Shown one piece after another: positions 1 through 7,912 of a stretch of 24,612 bases of DNA; within the stretch, counting starts at the first letter, position 1, and each line of letters begins with the position of its first letter. Source of the stretch: CAKRJP01 sp963589425 (GTDB taxonomy: Bacteria > Bacillota > Clostridia > Lachnospirales > Lachnospiraceae); contig CAVAKZ010000092.1 in assembly GCA_963589425.1 (NCBI GenBank), forward strand, positions 1 to 24,612, written 5' to 3'. The notes under the pieces were generated by a model. The model did not search any database, had not been told where the DNA came from, and saw nothing but the letters and a program-made list of their open reading frames with translations. Made by a program: the position numbers and the translations under genes.

Positions 1-2
1 CA

Positions 3-140
3 GGACGCCGAACCCAAAATGAGAAGACTCTGCATGCTGATCTGATTCTTGCCGGGATCACACAACTTATTACTGTTGTTCTCGCAGATAAAATCAATCA
101 CCACGAATATATTCGAAGCATAAAACCACTCATAGCTTAG
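3..140 (+). CDS. C-terminal fragment of an unrecognised protein, cut by the window edge
   Basis: An open frame enters from the left edge and runs 45 codons to a TAG. It reads like real protein, with a stretch LILAGITQLITVVLADKI followed by a basic tail ending in KPLIA. I do not recognise the family. The hydrophobic stretch could be one helix, but too little is visible to call a membrane segment. It may be a mobile-element remnant, given what follows. Confidence 0.35.
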   Translation, partial: GRRTQNEKTLHADLILAGITQLITVVLADKINHHEYIRSIKPLIA

Positions 141-449
141 GACTTACCACTTTCATAAAGCCCATAGTTTATTAAAGTGCGCCTAAAATATCCAGTTATC
201 CATTTTTCATTCCAGAATTCGTGCTCTGCACAAATTCTTCCTTGTTTTGGTTCAAGATTGCGAACGAGCACCGCGAGTTTCGCAATTACCTATATTATAG
301 TATATATCATGAACTTCGTTCATGAGTTCCACTCACCGTTCGGGATAAGCATGCAGGCATGCTGCCCCTCACTAGTGCTCATTATATCATGTTTCGCAGT
401 ATTACGCAATGCGTTATTTGAAATTTATATTTTACAGTCATTTTATATT
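141..449. other. Gene-free stretch with palindromes
   Basis: No convincing coding sequence lies here. The open frame on the + strand from 177 lacks a ribosome site, has low-complexity Phe/Ile/Tyr composition and runs through palindromes, so I do not accept it. What the stretch does contain is the palindrome cluster at 257-363. Confidence 0.6.
257..363. repeat. Cluster of three palindromes
   Basis: Three perfect inverted repeats occur within 107 bp. They are ATTGCGAA (257-264) with TTCGCAAT (279-286), CATGAAC TTC GTTCATG (308-324), and AGCATGC AG GCATGCT (348-363). None is followed by a T-run, so they are not ordinary terminators. They may be a REP-like intergenic repeat or protein-binding sites. 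Function is unknown. Confidence 0.55.
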
Positions 450-944
450 CTATTGATTATGCATTATTCTTCCACAGCCGTTACAATACTCATCTTTAAT
501 TGATACTCTGGCTGCACATTCCGGACATCTTATGTACATAGCCGTTCCACAAATAGCACAGTTATTGGCTTTTCTTGGCTGCAACTTCCCACAATGCGGG
601 CATACATGAAACATTTTAATATATATCCATAAACATGCTGCACCAAACAGATTCGTTACTAATGTAAGCACACCGAATATCCATGCATTTGCTCCGACCT
701 CCCATGATTTTGATACAACATATGCTGTTGTGTATAACCAGTAAATGCTAAGAATCACCCACAACACCGCTATCACACAGACAATGAAGACATAATCACT
801 TGTTTTAAATGTGATTATATTCTCCCAATCAATTTCATGATGTTTCTTATAGTCATTTTCATGCTGACTGCCATCCTGAATGAAATTATTGACATGGCAG
901 ATATTGTAAGGCTCTATTCCAAGAAACCGGAAATGGCAGAACAA
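450..944 (-). CDS. Membrane protein with C-terminal zinc ribbons (N-terminus probably lost)
   Basis: The protein has two hydrophobic segments (about residues 52-72 and 88-110), then two zinc-ribbon-like modules built from CPHCGK, CAICG, CPECA and CNGCG. This is the layout of small double-zinc-ribbon membrane proteins of Firmicutes, whose role is generally unknown. No ribosome site precedes the first ATG at 944. The first ~29 residues lie antisense to another coding-like fragment (861-998), so the true N-terminus was probably replaced by a rearrangement near 855. The reliable part is 450 to about 855. Substrate and partners cannot be inferred. Confidence 0.5.
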   Translation of the reverse strand: MFCHFRFLGIEPYNICHVNNFIQDGSQHENDYKKHHEIDWENIITFKTSDYVFIVCVIAVLWVILSIYWLYTTAYVVSKSWEVGANAWIFGVLTLVTNLFGAACLWIYIKMFHVCPHCGKLQPRKANNCAICGTAMYIRCPECAARVSIKDEYCNGCGRIMHNQ

Positions 945-998
945 AGGCTTGAAAATCTTTTATCAGAAGTTTTGTATGAGGATTCCGATTCGGTATAG
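861..998 (+). pseudogene. C-terminal coding fragment, family unknown
   Basis: This 45-codon + strand frame reads as a charged helical tail (DMADIVRLYSKKPEMAEQRL, ending EDSDSV) and stops at TAG 996-998. It has no ribosome site and overlaps the start of the zinc-ribbon frame on the other strand. It looks like the end of a gene whose front was lost at a junction near 855. The family is not identifiable. Confidence 0.3.
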
Positions 999-1200
999 AA
1001 CGACAACCGGAGTTATGATACAATGAGCACGACAGAGACTGGCCATGAAATGTATTAATTAATTGTTTAAGATTCTTACAAAGATGTTTGACAACAATGC
1101 CATAAATTGAATTCCTTATGCCAAACTACTCTCTTAAATAATTGATGTAGATATCCTGCAATAAATAAAAGGTAAGTGCAAATAATATAGTATATTAATA

Positions 1201-1241
1201 AAAAATGCAATCTACGAAGACCCTCGTATGATTGCATTTTT
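1201..1241. terminator. Bidirectional Rho-independent terminator
   Basis: A 17-bp perfect stem is formed by AAAAATGCAATC plus TACGA against TCGTA plus GATTGCATTTTT. A 6-nt loop closes it and one unpaired T lies in the 3' arm. The 5' A-run and 3' T-run allow termination in either direction. It lies directly in front of the transposase remnant, and no intact gene now feeds it. Confidence 0.75.
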
Positions 1242-1244
1242 ATC

Positions 1245-1942
1245 GATTATCCTCTTTATGCCATCCTCAGTGGATTTGAACATGGTAATACTCCAGGCGT
1301 TGGCACTTTTTATGATTTTATAAACTGCTTGTGGAATTCTGATGATGATCATATGTCACCACATATCCATCCTCTTAAAACCAAGGTTAAGAAGCCTAAA
1401 ACAAAAGGTACGAAAGCTGATTCTGTGGAAAAAGTTACGGTTGCATAGCTTCTTCCGGTTTTGGAAAATACTGGTTTTAAACTTGATGAACAGCCTTATT
1501 CTTCTCTTTTTACAATCTATCAGAAAGAGTTCCTTGATGTTTCTGTATCCACAGGACTTATCCATTCGGATGCCCTGGCTTTAGCCGGTGATGGAACTCC
1601 TGTTGTTACCTCCTACAAGGAACGGAAAAAGCGCATCTGTAAATGCAAAGAGAATGGCATTACTGACTGCAAATGTGACCGTTACTTTTCCCAGCCTGAT
1701 TGTGATATCGGCTGGGATTCCTGCACGCTTTTTTCCGGATGAAATTCAAATGCCATAAAATCAGCCATAAAAATGGTTGCGTCTCCTGTAACTGCGAAAC
1801 TCCCTGTTCTGATGCAAAATACGGACGCACTGTTCATTTGGTTATGAAAGATAATTCAAGAATAATATTTACTCGTCAAAGTTCAATTCCAGAGTTTTGC
1901 TGGCATGATCACTCAAGATTCAGAGAGATTATTTCTATATAA
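1245..1942 (+). pseudogene. Deleted DDE transposase remnant
   Basis: The + strand frame starting near 1245 encodes the N-terminal half of a transposase common in Lachnospiraceae: GFEHGNTPGVGTFYDF, then GDGTPVVTSYKERKK and a Cys-rich segment (CKCKENGITDCKCDRYFSQP). It contains an in-frame TAG at 1446-1448. After IGWDS (about 1724) the protein jumps to what I take to be its late part (CETPCSDAKYGRTVHLV, from about 1739 in another frame). Most of the DDE catalytic core is therefore missing. The end past about 1870 no longer looks like family sequence. The element cannot transpose by itself. The exact IS family is uncertain; it is IS1182/IS4-like in character. Confidence 0.7.
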
Positions 1943-1967
1943 TACCATACTGAGCAAGACAATGCCA

Positions 1968-3113
1968 TTACTGCATAAAAGGAGCTTTTTTAGGTTTACT
2001 ATTTTTCAATGCACCTTTAGGTGCAAGGTCTTTTTTATTAATAATACCCTTCTTGAATGCAGATATTTCAGATATTGCTTCCTTAGATTCACCCTTTGCA
2101 AGCTTATTAATATGGTTGAAAGTTTTTATAGGTTCTTCGTTCATATAGAATAACTTATCTACATCAGTAGTGGATGTTACTACGCTCTTGAATGCCTTAA
2201 AACTCTTTACACATTCGGCAGCACGACGCTTCTTATCTTCAGAATTATTTCCGACATACTTTTCCAGGAAATCATCCTTTTCTTTGCCTTTAAGCGTATT
2301 AGCATGGCTATATACAATGGTTGCATAATATTTTAAGGCAATATTATCATAAAGATATTGGCGGACTGTTTGTTTTGCATCAAATGCCTCGCAGATATTG
2401 AGTATTTTGTTTGCATTCTTAAGTCGTTCTGCACGGCGAGAGCCAATCTTTGGATGCTTCTCACAGTGTCTGATATAATCACGGGTGCTTTCCTCAAGCG
2501 TCTGCATGCTGTTTTTATATTCTTCGTAGCTTACCTTGTTAGCCTGATATTTTTTATAGACTTCATCGGTATTCTTTAGTGTATCGCACAACATCTGATA
2601 TTCCAAGGAATCCTTAGAAAGCTTGCTGGCAGTAGCATCCAGTGCAGATATGATGCTATTAAGGTATTGTCCATGACTGCCGGAGACCCTGGTTGCATTT
2701 ACATTATTTTTCAATGCCTCATCCACTGATACTGCTTTAGACTTATTGTTATTGATAGCATTGTCATCAGCTATATTCTCCTCAACTTGCTGCAGACTAT
2801 ATCTTTTTTGTAAAACATCATAAGCCTTTATTAATTTTAAGTCTTTTTCTCCAAGCAACTTGAAACCGCTGAGACGAGAAGGATTTATCATTTCTTCTTT
2901 AATACTGCTCTGGACATCTGGTTTAATTCCTATTTTATTCATGGCTTCGTCCAATGAATCAGCATCTATGATTAAAGAATAAGCATTTCTTAATCGAAAA
3001 ACATTTCTATCATTATTGAACCAATTTATAAAAGCATATGAGGCAAATTTGTCCCATGCATTTTTAAGCTCGTCAGATATTTCTTCAGTTTTGTTTTTTA
3101 TTGGATCACCCAT
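1968..3113 (-). CDS. Unknown helical protein, 381 aa
   Basis: This is an intact gene with ribosome site GGAGG 8-9 bases before its ATG and a TGnTATAAT extended -10 promoter at 3153-3161. The protein is soluble, very charged and predicted mostly helical. It has Lys/Glu-rich segments, no signal peptide or membrane helix, and a basic Lys/Pro-rich tail (NSKPKKAPFMQ). I see no catalytic motif and do not recognise a domain. It follows the broken primase in the same direction but has its own promoter, so it may be an unrelated later arrival. Its intactness amid broken neighbours suggests selection or recent acquisition. Confidence 0.7.
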   Translation of the reverse strand: MGDPIKNKTEEISDELKNAWDKFASYAFINWFNNDRNVFRLRNAYSLIIDADSLDEAMNKIGIKPDVQSSIKEEMINPSRLSGFKLLGEKDLKLIKAYDVLQKRYSLQQVEENIADDNAINNNKSKAVSVDEALKNNVNATRVSGSHGQYLNSIISALDATASKLSKDSLEYQMLCDTLKNTDEVYKKYQANKVSYEEYKNSMQTLEESTRDYIRHCEKHPKIGSRRAERLKNANKILNICEAFDAKQTVRQYLYDNIALKYYATIVYSHANTLKGKEKDDFLEKYVGNNSEDKKRRAAECVKSFKAFKSVVTSTTDVDKLFYMNEEPIKTFNHINKLAKGESKEAISEISAFKKGIINKKDLAPKGALKNSKPKKAPFMQ

Positions 3114-3152
3114 AATATTCCTCCATTCTGTATGCTTTATTAATTAAGTTAT

Positions 3153-3161
3153 ATTATATCA
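3153..3161 (-). promoter_or_regulatory. Extended -10 promoter of the 381-aa gene
   Basis: Reading the minus strand, TGATATAAT (TG-N-TATAAT) lies about 40 bp before the ATG at 3113. No good -35 is visible, which is usual for extended -10 promoters. It overlaps the last codons of the truncated primase frame, placing the deletion junction just upstream of this gene's promoter. Confidence 0.55.
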
Positions 3162-4115
3162 TAAAAATTCCTGCGATAGTCTTGGCTTGCTAAATAATAT
3201 TCTCCATTGATCAGGATATGCATTCCTGTTGCCATCAATAAACACACTATTTCCATCCTGCAAAGCATTCCCCTGCAACGGCAATGCAATCAGATTACCA
3301 AGTGAATTATTATCTGATAACGAATCCTGTGCAGGTAGCATTCTGTCATAATATTTAAAAGATTTTAAATTAACCTGTTCTGCACCCTTATCAAGCAATG
3401 CAAATCCGAATTTTCTTACCAATGAAGCAGCTATCGGTTTATCAAAGAATATCCATATATGTGCACCTTTGCCAGACCTTGAACGTTCCACTAATGGATC
3501 TATACCATTTAACACACAGATTTCTCACATTGCCTCTACTTCTTCAATCCATGTATCATCAACATTTGCAAAATCATTTTCTTCTGCTCCTTTATCATGA
3601 TTATCAAAATCAAATACCATGAATCTGCATGTTCCATTACTAAAAAGTGGATAAACACCTATTACATCAGATCCATTATAAGAATTCCCCTGCAAATGAT
3701 TTAATATAATAAACTTTGTTATAGTCTTATAAGAACGGCTTTTGCAATCCTTACAGTTAATACCATCTTTTAATTTTCTATGACATCCACTTGTCCACAG
3801 ATTATTACACTGCGGATAGTATGCTACTTTTCCAGTTTCTTTATTAACACTACGCTTTGCATAAACATCCTGTCTTCCCCAGAACATATAAAAGAACTTG
3901 TTTGCCATATTTTCTGTTATTATCTGCGGGTGAATAATTCTTTTTCCCTGTTCCAGATCATAAGCTTCTTTACAATCATTTTGTCTTAATTCCAACAATT
4001 CTTTATGGTATGACACTCCCGCTTTATCCAATATATTTTTCAATATCTCATTTTCCAGCTGCAAGTCATTCAACTTTTTCTGAAGTTGTGATATGTTTTC
4101 TATTGAATCACGCAT
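3159..4115 (-). pseudogene. TOTE-type archaeo-eukaryotic primase, nonsense-interrupted and C-truncated
   Basis: The N-terminus is a coiled coil (residues 5-30) after ATG 4115, with ribosome site GGGAGG. A four-Cys zinc-binding segment follows around YYPQCNNLW...CKDC. The primase core comes next: the acidic metal-binding motif RFMVFDFDNHD, then SGKGAHIWIFF (the sGxGxHxW motif) and LIALPLQG. An in-frame TGA (3522-3524) interrupts it directly after EEVEAM. Translation continues in the same frame with EICVLNGIDPLVERSRSGKG, so one base change explains the break. The protein then ends at SQEFL, where family members continue into a helicase region. Both the stop and the truncation should inactivate it. 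These primases are predicted parts of TOTE conflict systems. A rare alternative, readthrough of TGA, would still leave a helicase-less protein. Confidence 0.85.
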
Positions 4116-4134
4116 ATTGGCATACCTCCCTGTT

Positions 4135-4452
4135 TTATCTATTGAAAAAATGTTTCATCGTCTCTTTCAAATCATCACTAAACTCTTCCAAGTCATCTAT
4201 AGTTATTGCTCCCTCATTCAGTAGTTCCAGCATAATATAAAACTGATTGGATCTGCTCATTTCACATTGCACACCACAATCCTTTTTATCCTCTTTAATG
4301 CTTTTCTCCAGCTTCCAAAACTTTTCCGAAGCATTTCCCTCTCCGCTTAGTATTGCCATATATTCATTATTCAGCTTATCCATATAAGCCTCTTGCCATC
4401 CGGCTATCTTACTGCGAAATATTTTCCAATCCTTTTCTGAAAATCTGTTCAT
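4135..4452 (-). CDS. Small partner protein of TOTE primase loci
   Basis: This 105-aa acidic helical protein begins FSEKDWKIFRSKIAGWQEAY and ends DDLEEFSDDLKETMKHFF. I recognise it as a small family found just before TOTE primase genes in Clostridia, often mislabelled 'multidrug transporter' in databases. It has no membrane segment, so that label is wrong. A ribosome site (GGAGATG) precedes the ATG, and 19 bp separate its stop from the primase start, indicating an operon. The molecular role is unknown. It appears intact although its partner is broken. Confidence 0.65.
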   Translation of the reverse strand: MNRFSEKDWKIFRSKIAGWQEAYMDKLNNEYMAILSGEGNASEKFWKLEKSIKEDKKDCGVQCEMSRSNQFYIMLELLNEGAITIDDLEEFSDDLKETMKHFFNR

Positions 4453-4587
4453 ATTCCATCATCTCCATTGCGACACATAAAATTCTATCTACTCTCGACT
4501 ACACACTTATCATCAAAGAAAACCTTATATCATGCTTGTTTCCCCGCATATTGTTATTTGTATTCTTATTCACCAAAACACCATCCA

Positions 4588-5406
4588 TCACAATTTCCTA
4601 AGCTCATCCATCATAGCAGGACGACTTTTATATTTTACTTTCCATTCAACAACTATCTGTTCCACAAGATTTACTCCGCCTTCCATCCGTTGCATCTTTT
4701 GCAGTAGTGAAACAATGTATGCATAATGCTTTCTGTCACTTGTATACATTGCCATTTTATTTACTTCATTCTTATATTTATCCAGTATCTGCTCTGGATA
4801 CTCTTTTTTTAGAACCCTTTCATACTCTTGCAAAGCATATATCCCTGATGAATTCAATACATATGCCAACAATCTGTCATATAATTTTTCTTCCTCATAT
4901 AGCCTTTCTACATGCACATACGCCGGAAGCTTTTTGAATATTTCTTCTCTTTTTACGAGCCACTCATCTACAGTATACTGTTTCTTCAATTCTCTATATA
5001 AATCCAAATTTCCTGCTTTGTGATCCAGCACCAATTGCCATAACTGCTCTATGTAAGCACTCTTATTCCCCTGCAAAAAATAGATTTTCTTTTTCTTTTC
5101 ACTATATTCGGAAATCAAACCTCTATACTGCTTATCAAGCATAATACATTCATCTAAAACTTGCAAGACATGGTCATATTCCTTATTCTTCATACAAATG
5201 TCAATGTAGTACCTTCTTACAGTTGAATTATTCCAATATTTTTTACAAATTTCTTTTATTTGCTCATCTGATGTGCTTTTCTCCTTCAACAATTCTATGT
5301 ATCTGACTGCCCATTTTCCAACAGCATAATCCCTGCTCCATTCAGAGTCCTTACGCTCCGACCTTGCAATCATATCCTCAATAAATTCCAGTTTTGCTAG
5401 ATTCAT
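4588..5406 (-). pseudogene. SWIM zinc-finger family protein, C-terminal repeat region only
   Basis: The 272 residues match the helical-repeat C-terminal part of SWIM zinc-finger proteins that accompany TOTE primases (EEIFKKLPAYVHVERLYEEE, EWKVKYKSRPAMMDELRKL). The N-terminal part carrying the CxCx(n)CxH SWIM finger is missing. The first ATG has no ribosome site (the bases before it are AT-rich), and the upstream neighbour only 51 bp away is itself a gene tail. I infer a deletion that removed the front of this gene. If translated at all, it could at most make the TPR-like part. Confidence 0.65.
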
Positions 5407-5456
5407 AAAACACTATTTTCATAATTGTATCATAATCACATAATCCAAAAAAGTAA

Positions 5457-5778
5457 TTATTTTTTCTTTACCAATCCTTTTACTATCTTATCAAAATCAA
5501 ATTCTATCAGCTGTGTCTTGTTAAAAATATCATATTCCTGATATGCTTTCTCCACTGCCTGCTTATGGGAAATACGTCCATTATCTTTCAAGATATCGTA
5601 TCTGCGGAACGCAAGGAACTCATTCACGCTGTTTGAAAATTCTTCCATTGTAAAGACGTTTTCACGTTCAATCAAATCCTCTATGTAATCAAAATATCCT
5701 GTAACAGCACGTTCTAAATGACGAATCTGTTTTTCGTCCAAATAGTTTTTGGCAATCGGTGTATCAGATTTGAGAATA
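5457..5778 (-). pseudogene. RhuM-family protein, C-terminal remnant
   Basis: The frame ILKSDTPIAKNYLDEKQIRH runs on through AVTGYFDYIEDLIEREN and EEFSNSVNEFLAFRRYDIL to VKKK. This is the C-terminal third of the RhuM (virulence RhuM / DNA-binding) family, which is often encoded inside type I restriction-modification loci. The N-terminal part is gone: the frame joins the truncated IS3 transposase at about 5778. The 94-residue frame from the ATG-like codon at 5741 is not a separate gene. Confidence 0.7.
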
Positions 5779-6555
5779 CTCTATGTATTCAAAGAGTGCT
5801 GATTTAGCCTCCTCAAATGTGTAATAAGTAGTTGTGTATACTTCTTCCTTCTTTAAAACAGAATGGAAGGATTCGATACAGGCATTATCATAGGGATTGC
5901 CTTTTCTACTGAATGAATGTACTATTCCGTGATCCTGTAAGTATTTCTCGAATTCTTCACTTGTATACTGGCTTCCTAGATCACTATGAAGCATTATTCC
6001 TGTTGTATTAGGAATATTCAGGCATGCATTTTTTACAGCCTGTGTAGCAAGCTCTGCTGTTATATTTTTACCATATGCCCATCCTATGATTTTGCGATCA
6101 TATAAGTCCATTACAGAAGCAAGATAAGTCCATCCTTCATTTACTACATGGATATATGTGATGTCAGTTACAAGTTTTTTAAATACTGTGTCAGCACTAA
6201 AATCACGATTAAGGATATTTTCTTTATTATCAGGAACTGCACCTTGATTCTTTTGGTATTGATACTTTTTAACAACAATGCTTTTAATTTCAAGCTTTTT
6301 CATATGACGTTGGACGCGTTTTACTGAGCAAGGGATATTTCTATCATTAAGCTCTCTATGAATCTTAATTGCTCCGTAGCGTTTCTTAAACTCGTTATAT
6401 ACTGATAACACTTCATTGCTGAATTCTTTATATTCTTGTTCTCTCTTTGAAGGAACATGATTCAATGCAGCATAATAAGTGCTTCTAGGGAATTTAAGTG
6501 CTGAGCACATCTGCTTTACAGTATATTTGTCTATGTTAGCTTGAATAAACGACAC
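5764..6555 (-). pseudogene. IS3-family transposase OrfB, C-terminally truncated
   Basis: This frame has an N-terminal HTH_21 region (YTVKQMCSALKFPRSTYYAA) and an rve integrase core. All three catalytic acids are present: D in VTDITYIH, D in HSDLGSQYT and E in NPYDNACIESFHS. The family continues with a WYN-type C-terminal helix after FEYIE, but here a short unrelated tail (YSQI) ends the frame. The GTG at 6555 is only the first in-frame start codon. The protein is normally made by frameshifting from OrfA. Confidence 0.85.
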
Positions 6556-6893
6556 GTATTCAGCTATTGATTTTTGGCGAATATGGCAGTAGCTTTTTTT
6601 AATATTTCATTCTCAATTTCAAGGTCTTTCATTTTTTCTGAAGTGCCTTGTATTCTTTCAAGGAAATAGTTTCTTCCTCTGTAGTAATTACTGGAGCAAG
6701 ATTTTTGATCCAGGTAGAGACTGTGCCTTTTGGAATGCCATATTCGTTACTTAATTCGGTTACACCTTTGCCAGCTTTGCAATGTAAATCTACAATCTGC
6801 TGCTTAAACTCTGGTGTATATGATTTTTGATTTTTAGCCATTGTGTTGAACTCCTTTTTTATAAGTATAGCTTGTTCAACATTTCGTGTCTAT
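5779..6893 (-). mobile_element. IS3-family insertion sequence, right end deleted
   Basis: The element carries orfA and orfB of an IS3-family (IS150-like) transposase. The outer left end is near 6893, where hsdS sequence stops and minus-strand TAGACACGAAATGTTGAACA begins. At the other end orfB breaks off after FEYIE, about 20-25 codons short, and runs directly into rhuM sequence. The right inverted repeat is therefore missing and no target duplication can be checked. The element is inserted in the second target-recognition domain of hsdS. Confidence 0.75.
6564..6841 (-). pseudogene. IS3-family OrfA, frameshifted
   Basis: OrfA begins MAKNQKSYTPEFKQQIVDLH with an HTH_8-type DNA-binding domain (VTELSNEYGIPKGTVSTWI). 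It stops prematurely at 6629 after ALQKK, at a run of six A. Adding one A restores KMKDLEIENEILKKATAIFA, the leucine-zipper segment expected in the family, to a TAG at 6564-6566. A single-base loss in the A-run therefore explains the break. Slippage on this run might still give some full OrfA. A ribosome site (AAAAAGGAG) precedes the ATG at 6841. Confidence 0.75.
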
Positions 6894-7254
6894 GGTTATA
6901 TCCTAGCACCACAGTATCAAGGAATCCATAGCTTAACATATACCATTTGAGATATTGGTTATCTATAGTTTCAGCACTAAATACCGCAAACTCACTGCTA
7001 ACATATGTTTCTTCTTCAACTTTGTACACTTTTGCAAGATAAGGACGAAGTTTACCAAACAGAATTTCTCCGCTATGAGCAACAATCGCACCATCTACTT
7101 CATATACATTATCAGTCTTTATTCGCTTACCGGAAAATCCTTCTATATGTTCCAGTGCAATATACGGCAAATCCAAGCTTGATTGTTTCTCCGCATTAAC
7201 AGAAACATTAAATTTTAGTCTTTCTATATTCCAATGCTCTGGTATCTCTCCAAT

Positions 7255-7278
7255 CCACTCAACTCCACTATTCTTCAT
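7255..7278 (-). repeat. hsdS internal direct repeat, copy 2
   Basis: This is a 24-bp repeat of the start of each HsdS half (encoding MKNSGVEW), identical at 22 of 24 positions to 7888-7911. Such repeats are where hsdS halves recombine to exchange target-recognition domains. Confidence 0.7.
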
Positions 7279-7887
7279 CGGCACAGTAGAATCAAGTCCT
7301 TTTGTAACAACCTCAGTAATCAAACTCTGTTTATAAGCCTTCAGCTTTTCAATCTGTGTCTGCACATTACCAATAAGTCTATCAACATCATCCAGCTTTT
7401 TATCAAGAAATTCTACAATTCTTTCTTGCTCATCCTCTGGTGGTAGCGGAACCGAAATGGCCCTAAACTCCGTTGAATAAGTTCTCCATCTCATCAACAT
7501 AATTCCTCGTCCATAACGATAACATTCACCATTAAATTGTGAAGTTCTAAACAAATAATGATAATATTTACTGTTAGTATCATGCAGTGGCTTATACACA
7601 TCATATGCCGGACTCGTAACACCATTGTAAGCAGATCTCCCCACAGCTCCCATCCAACATAGAATGATATTTACTACAATATCATCTTCTTTTACAATCT
7701 TATATCCGTCAGCTGTAACGGCTTTATTTCCTGTTGTTTCTGTTAAATCACTATGCTGAACAACACCTTTATCCGTATATAGAGAGATTAGATTAACATC
7801 TTCAAGAGCCTCATAATTTTTTTCATTACGTAGCTCAAAAAGATTTTTAATTCTCCGAATCATCCAATGATTTGGTATTTTGCCCAA

Positions 7888-7911
7888 CCATTCAACTCCA
7901 CTATTTTTCAT
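7888..7911 (-). repeat. hsdS internal direct repeat, copy 1
   Basis: This is the partner of 7255-7278, located at the very start of hsdS. The pair is in direct orientation, about 633 bp apart. Confidence 0.7.
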
Positions 7912-7912
7912 C

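Noticed and set aside
177..503. 108-codon + strand frame
   Set aside because: No ribosome site, low-complexity composition, runs through palindromes and overlaps the zinc-ribbon gene antisense.
1356..1565. 69-codon minus-strand frame opposite the transposase
   Set aside because: Antisense to recognisable transposase sequence; no start signal.
4353..4726. Overlapping + strand frames opposite the SWIM and partner genes
   Set aside because: They are antisense to better-supported genes, lack ribosome sites and have biased composition.
6629..6650. Programmed frameshift in IS3 orfA
   Set aside because: IS3 elements normally shift between orfA and orfB, not inside orfA. A one-base loss in the A-run explains it better, though leaky slippage is possible.
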